Below, in pieces: positions 1 to 5,478 of a stretch of DNA of 26,302 nt. This DNA is from Actinomycetes bacterium (GTDB lineage: Bacteria; Actinomycetota; Acidimicrobiia; Acidimicrobiales; JAJYPT01). The notes under the pieces are model-generated. The model did not search any database, was not told the origin of the DNA, and saw only the letters and a list, made by a program, of their open reading frames with translations. The position numbers and the translations under genes were made by a program. Position 1 is the stretch's first letter. Each line of letters opens with the position of its first letter. The DNA lies in contig JAJYPT010000009.1 of NCBI GenBank assembly GCA_021795135.1, positions 1 to 26,302 on the forward strand, given 5' to 3'.

Positions 1-288
1 CAAGTTACAGAAACTCACCGAGTAAGAGATCTTGCTAAGATGGTCTCGGACTTGACAGCAGTCGAGGTAAAATATATGGCTAATCCAAGAGCTGAAGCAG
101 AAGAGAATGAACTAGTTGTAGATAATAATCAATTTTTAGATTTAGGTCTCAACCCTACAACTTTGTCTCAAGGAATGCTTTCTGAGGTTACCAATACTGT
201 AGAAAGATATAAGGATAGGGTAGATACCTCTAAAATTATTGCTACTTCTTTATGGAGAAAGAATCAAGTTTTAGACCAATCAAACTAA
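1..288 (+). CDS. UDP-sulfoquinovose synthase-like NAD-dependent epimerase, C-terminal fragment
   Basis: The window opens inside this gene. The frame is open from base 1 and gives 95 residues before TAA. The readable part is the C-terminal substrate-side region of an extended short-chain dehydrogenase. It contains TETHRVRDLAKMVSD, then NPRAEAEEN, LGLNPTTLSQGMLSEV and KDRVDTSKI, with a W near the end. This pattern (NPR.EAEE, LGL.P..L, DRVD) matches the tail of plant and bacterial SQD1/SqdB as I recall them. SQD1/SqdB makes UDP-sulfoquinovose from UDP-glucose and sulfite for sulfolipid synthesis. The Rossmann NAD site and catalytic Tyr/Lys lie outside the window and cannot be checked, so a related NDP-sugar epimerase remains possible. 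Its stop overlaps the stop of the convergent exonuclease gene by 4 bases. Confidence 0.72.
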   Translation, partial: QVTETHRVRDLAKMVSDLTAVEVKYMANPRAEAEENELVVDNNQFLDLGLNPTTLSQGMLSEVTNTVERYKDRVDTSKIIATSLWRKNQVLDQSN

Positions 289-884
289 GTTGGCAAGTTG
301 GTGTCTTTTTTATTTAGAAGTCTATAGGTAAGTTCCCACGTAGCTACCACATCAGATAAGTTATATGACATTCTTTCTGGGATGGTCAATTTATCCATTT
401 TGGTTCTGTCAACTTCAATAATTTTAATTCCATTCGCTTTTGCCACAGGTTTGAGTCCCCAATGGATTCCATTTTTTTCTGACCAAGCTTGGTAGCTAAA
501 AGCGGTATCGATATGAGTATGTTGTATTTCATCTTTGTCTACAACAACAACGCTATATCCCCCTTTGAACCCAGGCAAAGGAGGATATTTAGGAACAATT
601 GTTGGATCTAGTTCTAAAATGAATTTACAACTAACTTGGTTTACCTTCATTCTGGCTTGCAACCATGGAAAGTCAAATATGGCTCCATTCCAAGAACACA
701 TCAGCCCTTTTGGTTGAGAACATAGCCATTCTTGAATATTGTTCAGCAGCCTTTTTTCATTAGTGTCTTCTAGAACAATGCTTGCTTGAGGACTATATAT
801 AGATATAGTTGTAACATGGTTTTTCCAAGGATTTAGACCAGTAGTTTCTATATCAAGAGCATATAGGTAAGGTAGATCTTTCAA
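285..884 (-). CDS. DEDDy-type 3'-5' exonuclease (DnaQ/PolB-exonuclease-like)
   Basis: A 199-residue stand-alone exonuclease fold. Exo I is LDIETTGL (Asp11, Glu13), Exo II is WNGAIFDFPWL (Asn66, Asp71) and Exo III is YNLSDVVAT (Tyr174, Asp178). The Tyr four residues before the last Asp makes it DEDDy rather than DEDDh, like the proofreading domain of family B polymerases and related free exonucleases. The family removes nucleotides from 3' ends using two metal ions; whether it acts on DNA or RNA cannot be told. The start must be TTG at 884: an in-frame stop lies only 12 bases upstream, and the Exo I motif begins at residue 10. No clear Shine-Dalgarno is visible. It lies downstream of, and co-directional with, the radical SAM gene, so it may share its transcript. 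Confidence 0.8.
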   Translation of the reverse strand: MKDLPYLYALDIETTGLNPWKNHVTTISIYSPQASIVLEDTNEKRLLNNIQEWLCSQPKGLMCSWNGAIFDFPWLQARMKVNQVSCKFILELDPTIVPKYPPLPGFKGGYSVVVVDKDEIQHTHIDTAFSYQAWSEKNGIHWGLKPVAKANGIKIIEVDRTKMDKLTIPERMSYNLSDVVATWELTYRLLNKKDTNLPT

Positions 885-1012
885 TTGTAGATTTTTTTAG
901 ATCTAGGATTGTTCATATTCTTAGTTTATGTCACGGCTAAGACATTTATTTCTATGGTATAAAAATTAGTTGGACTTAGCTAGATCAAATGAATTTTTAT
1001 AGAAGATGTAAT
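885..1012. other. Intergenic gap between exonuclease and radical SAM genes
   Basis: 128 bases lie between the exonuclease start and the second stop of the recoded radical SAM frame. The stretch is AT-rich. I see no tRNA-like cloverleaf, no hairpin followed by a T-run on the minus strand, and no convincing promoter. An inverted CTTAG/CTAAG pair near 924-945 is too weak to name. Confidence 0.4.
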
Positions 1013-2446
1013 TCAATCTGGAATATTAGCTGTGCTAAATTTTTCTTTTTGGGTAAAACATGATTCTTTTTTTTCGATAGAGCCAAACTGACCCTGGGTT
1101 GGTTCTGCTCAGCAGAACCAAGTTTCGCTCAACCTAGGTCTGTTATAGTCTTTTAAACTGGGTTGGGCAGTGTTGTTTGTATATGAAAAGATTTTATCTC
1201 TAATTGCTAACATGGTTTGAAATCTATTGGTCTTGTTGTCAAGAGATTCAGAAGCTAGGTTAGCAATTTCTTTTTGGAGTTTGTCTATACTTGGATCCTC
1301 AGAAGTCCAAGTATAGGTGAGTAATTCTTGGTCATAATCTCCAAGTTTTCCTTCAAGTGTAGGATTTTTCAATAAGAGAGAATCTTTAGGCAACAGTAGT
1401 CTTATAGAGCACTGTACGGGGTCAATATTTGTAGCTAAGTCATAAGCTGAAATAAACTCACAAAGATCTTGAAGGTCTTGGTGGGTGGTCCAAGGGGTAA
1501 AAGGCAAAAAAGAGGGTCTAATTTCAATGCCGACACTTCTCAAAAGCTTTATAGCTTCTTCAGCATCAGACTTTGAATGTCCTTTTTCCAAATGCTTTAG
1601 TATTTGATCATTGACAGATTCAATAGCAGAGATAACGAAAATACATCCTAAGTCTGCCATTTCTTCCCAAATATCTTTATGCTTTAGAATGAGTTCTATT
1701 TTGGTAGTACAATCAAAACTCAAATTGGGAAACTTTTGATGCATTTGTCGAACTATTTTTAGAGAATGATGTATTCCATTTAGAAAATCAGGATCTCCAA
1801 ATGTAATGTGCCTAGCTCCTGCTTTTACTAAATTTTCTATATCTTGGATAACAACATCTTGTCCGACTATCCGTAGACGTCCTCCATATATTACCGGAAC
1901 AGGACAATGAGTACAGTTTTGGGAACAACCATGACTAGCTTCTACATATCCGACAAGTTTTTCTCCCTGGTCAGTCTGTAATTTGGCATAGTTATCTAAA
2001 CTTGGCAATAGCTCACGGGCAGGAGTTGAAAACTTATTTCTTTTGAGTCTAATTATATTTAAATTAGAAGAAGTTTGATTATTTTCAATTAAATTAGCCC
2101 AAGCAATCAAGTCAGGTTCGTATTCTCCAGAAATAGCTTGGTCCAAGGGTCCAAAAACAATTAAATCAGGTGCTAAATAAGCATAAAGTCCGTAAAAACA
2201 AGTGGGAAGATTGTAGTTTTTAGATCGTAATTCAGCTACAAGATTTGTAGCTAAACGCATGGCGGTATGCATTGGAACAGATATTCCAATTGCTTGAGCC
2301 CAATCTAGATCTTTGTGGTTTAGAGTAGTTACAGATAAATCTACACATCTTAACTCATGACCCTCATTGATCAATGCAGCTGCTGGAGATGCTAGATGCA
2401 GAGGTTGATGACCTAATTCGTAAGTAGATATTAAAAGTATTTTCAT
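1013..2446 (-). CDS. CUAEP-tail radical SAM selenoprotein (in-frame TGA read as selenocysteine)
   Basis: The N-terminal ~115 residues look like a Rossmann, B12-binding-like domain (MKILLISTYE), but there is no DxHxxG cobalamin motif. The radical SAM core follows, with CxxxCxxC at Cys174, Cys178 and Cys181, which should hold a 4Fe-4S cluster that cleaves S-adenosylmethionine. The standard frame ends at TGA (1109-1111) after SETWFC (Cys445). Past it the frame reads Ala-Glu-Pro and runs 28 more codons to TGA at 1013-1015. I recall a radical SAM family named for a CUAEP/CCAEP tail, where U is selenocysteine, and this fits exactly. Read through, the protein has 477 residues with Sec446; terminated, it has 445. 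The start is ATG at 2446 with no clear Shine-Dalgarno. An ATP-grasp gene sits 97 bases upstream on the same strand. The substrate is unknown. TGA ends several other genes here, so genome-wide recoding is not the explanation. Confidence 0.85.
1079..1108 (-). promoter_or_regulatory. Candidate bacterial SECIS hairpin
   Basis: Directly 3' of the TGA on the mRNA, AGAACCAA (from 1106-1099) can pair with TTGGCTCT (from 1086-1079). This gives seven base pairs and one A-C mismatch, closed by a 12-base loop that contains GGGT about 18-21 bases from the U of the UGA. Bacterial SECIS elements are hairpins just downstream of the codon with G and U in the apical loop, so position and shape fit. This pairing was made by eye and not scored by folding energy. 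Confidence 0.5.
1099..1121 (-). repeat. Perfect 10-bp inverted repeat centred on the TGA
   Basis: On the plus strand TTGGTTCTGC (1099-1108) is separated by TCA from GCAGAACCAA (1112-1121), its exact reverse complement. In the mRNA this is a 10-bp hairpin with UGA as the whole loop. No T-run follows on either strand, so it does not look like an intrinsic terminator. It shares its 3' arm with the candidate SECIS hairpin, so the two cannot form together. Confidence 0.8.
1109..1111 (-). other. Putative selenocysteine codon (TGA)
   Basis: On the minus strand the codons around this TGA read TGG TTC TGC TGA GCA GAA CCA, i.e. Trp-Phe-Cys-Sec-Ala-Glu-Pro. The Cys-Sec pair could form a redox-active selenenylsulfide. 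Selenocysteine insertion needs SelA, SelB, SelD and tRNA-Sec encoded elsewhere; none is in this window. Confidence 0.8.
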
Positions 2447-2543
2447 CTATTAATAGGCTAGATTATTTTAAAGCCCTAAATGTCAAATTGACTATAAACA
2501 TAAAATGGACTTTCAAAGGATCTAAATTTAAAAAGATTAATTA
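2447..2543. other. Gap between ATP-grasp and radical SAM genes
   Basis: 97 AT-rich bases. The palindrome CTATTAATAG (2447-2456) abuts the radical SAM start. A TTGACA hexamer lies on the minus strand near 2486-2491 but has no good -10 at proper spacing. I see no terminator, so the two genes may be co-transcribed. Confidence 0.35.
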
Positions 2544-3770
2544 TTATTCTTGGTCTTCTATAATAACTTCTAACTCAGCGTGAGCTTTTCTAAGAGCTGT
2601 TTCTACTTGGTCAGGGCTAGATCCCTTGGCAAATAAAAATCCTAAATACCTATCTCCTTCAGGTAGAGGGATAACTTTTTTCCCAGGCAAAATCGATATT
2701 TGCAAACCTGTTATTTGTGGGATTTGGAGAGCTTTTTCTTGGTTTTTTACTTCTTTGAGGATGCCTTTTTGTCTAATTGGCAACATCATGACCCCAGATG
2801 ATAGTTTTTCTCGTTGTGTGTTAGTCAAATCCATTCCCAAAGCATGACGAAGTATAATTTCTTCTAAAGTCATGCCTGGACCAAAGCTCAAACTTTGAGA
2901 ACAAAGACCTCCAATAGAACGAGAAGCTACTTCTATTACCCAAGCTTTTTGTGGTTGCACCCTCAACTCAGCATGAATGGGACCTTCATCTAGACCCAAA
3001 GCAGCACATCCTAATTCACAAGCTGTCTTTATTGCTTCTTGGGTTTTTTCATCTAAGCGAGACGGAGTCACATAAATCGTCTCTTCAAAATAAGGTCCTT
3101 CTAGCGGATCAGGTTTGTCAAAAATAGCCAAAATATGAAGATTTCCTCTTTCTATGATTGCCTCTACAGCTACTTCTTTTCCTGGTAGGTAAGTTTCTAT
3201 GAGAATTTCACTATTGGGCTGGGATTGGAGGGAGGTTAAAATATTGCTAAGAGTAATAGTAGCTTGTTGGGCTTGTTCTTTGTTATCTATCCTTATTACA
3301 CCCCTACTTCCAGAAAGAGTAGTTGGTTTGACAACACATGGAAATCCTATTTCCTTAGAGCTTTGTACAATATCATCTACTGTGTTTATTATTTTGAAAT
3401 TAGCTTGAGGTACATTGTGGGCAGCAAAAGCTTTACGCATTTGAGCTTTATTTCTAGTAAGGGCCACTGAGCCAACAGAACTATATCTAAGACCTAAATT
3501 GTTAGCAAAAAAAGCAGCTAATTCTACGCTTTGTTCATCAACAGCTACAATTGAATCAAACTTATTTTTATTATGAGATTTTTTGACAAGTGTCAATGAT
3601 TGCTCTGGAGAACAAAAGTCCAATTCTAAAGCTCTATTACCCATCAAAGGAGACATAGGTTGATTTTTGTCAAAAGCTATAATTATTTCTGCTCCAATAT
3701 TTTGAGCAGCATCTAAAAATGCTTTTGCCCGATAGGTCTCAGAGGGAAGGATTAATAAAATACGTTGCAT
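2544..3770 (-). CDS. ATP-grasp ligase, carboxylate-amine ligase-like, substrate unknown
   Basis: 408 residues with an ATP-grasp layout. Residues ~1-110 form a preATP-grasp Rossmann-like domain (MQRILLILPS). The ATP-binding part has FPCVVKPTTLSGSRGV (Lys148) and EILIETYLPGKEVAVEAI. The metal-binding part is HAELRV (Glu268) followed by VIEVASRSIGG (Glu280, Arg284). It resembles PurK/BacD/carnosine-synthase-type enzymes, which activate a carboxylate as acyl-phosphate and join it to an amine. The extra ~100 C-terminal residues match the tail domain often seen in such ligases. The start is ATG at 3770, divergent from the nfuA-like gene. It is the probable first gene of a minus-strand unit with the selenocysteine radical SAM gene, suggesting the two act on one small molecule or peptide. 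That link is inference from adjacency. Confidence 0.82.
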   Translation of the reverse strand: MQRILLILPSETYRAKAFLDAAQNIGAEIIIAFDKNQPMSPLMGNRALELDFCSPEQSLTLVKKSHNKNKFDSIVAVDEQSVELAAFFANNLGLRYSSVGSVALTRNKAQMRKAFAAHNVPQANFKIINTVDDIVQSSKEIGFPCVVKPTTLSGSRGVIRIDNKEQAQQATITLSNILTSLQSQPNSEILIETYLPGKEVAVEAIIERGNLHILAIFDKPDPLEGPYFEETIYVTPSRLDEKTQEAIKTACELGCAALGLDEGPIHAELRVQPQKAWVIEVASRSIGGLCSQSLSFGPGMTLEEIILRHALGMDLTNTQREKLSSGVMMLPIRQKGILKEVKNQEKALQIPQITGLQISILPGKKVIPLPEGDRYLGFLFAKGSSPDQVETALRKAHAELEVIIEDQE

Positions 3771-3805
3771 TAGATAAGATTAGTTAATAAGTTAATTTTT
3801 AGACT

Positions 3806-3811
3806 ATTGTA
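3806..3811 (-). promoter_or_regulatory. Possible -10 box for the ATP-grasp/radical SAM unit
   Basis: The minus strand reads TACAAT, one mismatch from TATAAT, 35 bases before the ATP-grasp start. It lies in the 66-base divergent region shared with the nfuA-like gene. I see no good -35 box, so the call is weak. Confidence 0.3.
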
Positions 3812-3836
3812 TCCAATAGAGGAGTGATATATAAAT

Positions 3837-4475
3837 ATGACAGATAACTCACAACTAGAGCCTATCGTAAAAATTAGTGATGGTGCTCGTGAACAAATTT
3901 TACATGTATTAGCAGAAGAACCTGATGCAGATAAATTAGCTTTGTGGATTGAAGTAAGTGGTATTTCAGGTTCAAATTATACCTATGAAATGTATTTTCA
4001 AGCAAAACAAGACGCCGGACAAGCCGATGGAGTCCAACATGGCGATGATCTTACAGTTGTTATTCCAGTTACTAGTATTGCTAATTTACAAGGAGCTACC
4101 TTAGACGTAGGCGAAGATGGGTCTATGGTTTTAAATAACCCAAATCATCCTAAACCTCGACCCAGTTCTGTAGCTGAAGTTCCAGGTTCTGATCTTAGTG
4201 GTGAAGTCGCTCAAAAAATAATCCAAGTCCTAGATACCCAAGTCAATCCAAGTATAGCTGCTCATGGCGGACAGGCTCAGCTTATGGGAGTTGATGGAGG
4301 AATTGCTTATTTGAAACTTGGAGGAGGCTGTCAAGGTTGTGGGCTAGCTCCTGTTACTTTGAGTCAAGGAATAAAAGTAGCCATCCAAGATGCAGTACCA
4401 GAAATAACTGAAGTTGTAGATGTTACTGATCATGCAGGTGGGACAAACCCTTTTTACGAACCAGCTAAGAAATAA
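3837..4475 (+). CDS. nfuA: NfuA-like Fe-S carrier (degenerate A-type domain plus NifU domain)
   Basis: 212 residues in two parts. Residues ~10-105 resemble a HesB/IscA A-type fold (ISDGAREQI, then the SGISGSNYTYEMYF strand region), but all the cluster-binding Cys are missing. Residues ~120-205 are a NifU C-terminal domain with NPSIAAHGGQAQL and the cluster-binding GGGCQGCG (Cys165, Cys168), the only two cysteines in the protein. This matches NfuA, where a degenerate A-type domain is thought to dock client proteins and the NifU domain of a dimer holds a 4Fe-4S cluster. The start is ATG, with GGAG 12 bases upstream. The neighbouring radical SAM enzyme needs a 4Fe-4S cluster, but a direct link is only suggestive. 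Confidence 0.88.
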   Translation: MTDNSQLEPIVKISDGAREQILHVLAEEPDADKLALWIEVSGISGSNYTYEMYFQAKQDAGQADGVQHGDDLTVVIPVTSIANLQGATLDVGEDGSMVLNNPNHPKPRPSSVAEVPGSDLSGEVAQKIIQVLDTQVNPSIAAHGGQAQLMGVDGGIAYLKLGGGCQGCGLAPVTLSQGIKVAIQDAVPEITEVVDVTDHAGGTNPFYEPAKK

Positions 4476-4511
4476 ACTGTATTTATAGCAAAAGCAGTAA
4501 AAATTGCCTAA

Positions 4512-4574
4512 TTACTCTAATGTAGTTAATCTAATGTAATTGTAGCTAATCTAAGTGTAATTAATCTAATTTAG
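4512..4574 (+). repeat. Four-copy TTAATCTAA repeat upstream of the MarR gene
   Basis: Near-identical 9-mers of the form (T/C)TAATCTAA begin at 4512 (TTACTCTAA), 4526, 4546 and 4561, spaced 14, 20 and 15 bases. Each is followed by TGTA, GTGTA or TTTA. The array fills the space just before the Shine-Dalgarno of the MarR gene, where an autoregulatory operator would lie. Binding is inferred only from position and repetition; AT-rich sequence could produce this by chance. Confidence 0.5.
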
Positions 4575-4586
4575 AATGAGGAGATA

Positions 4587-5075
4587 TTGGAGCCAATAGA
4601 AACTAATTTAGTTAGATCAAATGATCATGAAGATGTTTGCTGGCTAGATCCAAAAGAGTTGAGGCTATGGAGATCTTTTTTATCATCTCATTCTTTTCTG
4701 ATTAATAAATTAGATTACGAATTGAGATCTGAACATGGAATAACCCTTGGGGAATACGAAGTACTCGTTCATCTTTCTGAGGCTAAAGATCAAACTCTTA
4801 GAATGGCTTCATTGGCAGAATTGGCTTGGGTATCTAAAAGTGGTCTTACTCGTAGGGTGGACACCTTGGTAAAACGAGGATTTGTGATGAGAAAGGTTTG
4901 TCCTCAAGATAAAAGAGGCTCCTTTGCTGTGTTGACTCCCCTTGGAGTAATTAGGTTAAAACAAGTTGCTCCAACCCATGTCAGAGGAGTAAGAAAGTAC
5001 TTCCTAGATAGATTAGGAGCTATTGATCTAGACGACTTAGAAAAGTATCTCAGTAGACTAGATCATTGGGAATAA
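4587..5075 (+). CDS. MarR-family transcriptional regulator
   Basis: 162 residues. After ~20 polar residues there is an all-helical dimerisation segment (KELRLWRSFLSSHSFLINKLDYEL). A winged helix follows: ITLGEYEVLVHLSE, MASLAELAWVSKSGLTRRVDTLVKRGFVMRKVCPQDKRGSFAVLTPLG. The recognition helix (SKSGLTRRVDTLVKRG) and wing (DKRGSFAVLT) are textbook MarR. Such proteins are dimeric repressors released by small ligands or oxidation; the effector here is unknown. The start is TTG at 4587, because no ATG or GTG lies suitably in frame. GAGGAG ends only 3 bases before it, closer than ideal, so the exact start is uncertain. The preceding repeat array is the natural candidate operator. Confidence 0.85.
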   Translation: MEPIETNLVRSNDHEDVCWLDPKELRLWRSFLSSHSFLINKLDYELRSEHGITLGEYEVLVHLSEAKDQTLRMASLAELAWVSKSGLTRRVDTLVKRGFVMRKVCPQDKRGSFAVLTPLGVIRLKQVAPTHVRGVRKYFLDRLGAIDLDDLEKYLSRLDHWE

Positions 5076-5137
5076 TATTATTTGTATTTTCAAATTATAG
5101 CAAGTAAAAGTATAGTTTCTCGTTTTAATCATTTCTA

Positions 5138-5377
5138 TCAGTCCATATTTACAATCGGACAGGTCAAAGTTCGAGTTATGCCTTTGATAAGTTGGATATT
5201 GCCCGCTACTATTTTGCCTAATTCATCTAAAGACCCTGCTTGAGCTTTGGCGATTACATCATAAGGACCTGTTACGTCATCACAACTTACAATCCCTTCG
5301 ATCTGGCTAATTTGATTTACTACACCCGAAGCACTTCCTACTTCGGTTTGAATTAAGATATAAGCAGTTACAGCCAT
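5138..5377 (-). CDS. Stand-alone Lrp/AsnC ligand-binding (RAM) domain protein
   Basis: 79 residues that are only the ferredoxin-like alpha-beta domain of Lrp/AsnC regulators, with no helix-turn-helix. The run AVTAYILIQTEVGSASGVVNQI, IEGIVSCDDVTGPYDVIAKAQA and GNIQLIKGITRTLTCPIV contains the usual GPYD turn. In full Lrp proteins this domain binds amino acids at dimer interfaces. Free copies are thought to oligomerise and sense a ligand or modulate a partner regulator. The start is ATG at 5377, with AGGAG 11 bases upstream. It is divergent from the S9 peptidase, whose products are amino acids and short peptides; a functional tie is possible but unproven. As I recall, single-domain copies near thiL are common in actinobacteria. 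Confidence 0.85.
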   Translation of the reverse strand: MAVTAYILIQTEVGSASGVVNQISQIEGIVSCDDVTGPYDVIAKAQAGSLDELGKIVAGNIQLIKGITRTLTCPIVNMD

Positions 5378-5425
5378 TTTTTAAAAATCTCCTACTAAGT
5401 GTTTGTAGCTAGATTAGAGCTATTT

Positions 5426-5453
5426 TTGTTGTTTGTTTGTGAAAAAATATTAA
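5426..5453 (+). promoter_or_regulatory. Possible promoter of the S9 peptidase gene
   Basis: TTGTTG (5426-5431) and TATTAA (5448-5453) are separated by 16 bases, 25 bases before the ATG at 5479. Neither box is strong. The same 101-base divergent region holds TAGATTAG (5410-5417), the inverse of the motif repeated upstream of the MarR gene. Confidence 0.3.
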
Positions 5454-5478
5454 ATTTTTGAGTAAAGGAAGTAAAAAT

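Noticed and set aside
285..315. T-rich stretch after the epimerase stop as a terminator
   Set aside because: GTTGGCAAGTTGG before the T-run is a direct repeat, not an inverted one, so no hairpin forms.
885..1108. A tRNA or small RNA gene in the largest non-ORF stretch
   Set aside because: No cloverleaf arms or T-loop consensus were found, and half the stretch is explained by the recoded tail of the radical SAM frame.
1109..1111. The TGA as a simple stop or a pseudogene-type nonsense mutation
   Set aside because: The residues on both sides spell the known CUAEP motif and the rest of the gene is intact, so selenocysteine is the better reading.
1099..1121. The 10-bp hairpin as a Rho-independent terminator for the radical SAM gene
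   Set aside because: No T-run follows on either strand, the stem lies within the coding frame, and the sequence encodes the expected Ala-Glu-Pro after the TGA.
5458..5478. TTG start adding seven residues to the S9 peptidase
   Set aside because: AAGGA at 5465-5469 is correctly spaced for the ATG at 5479 and would lie inside the extended frame.
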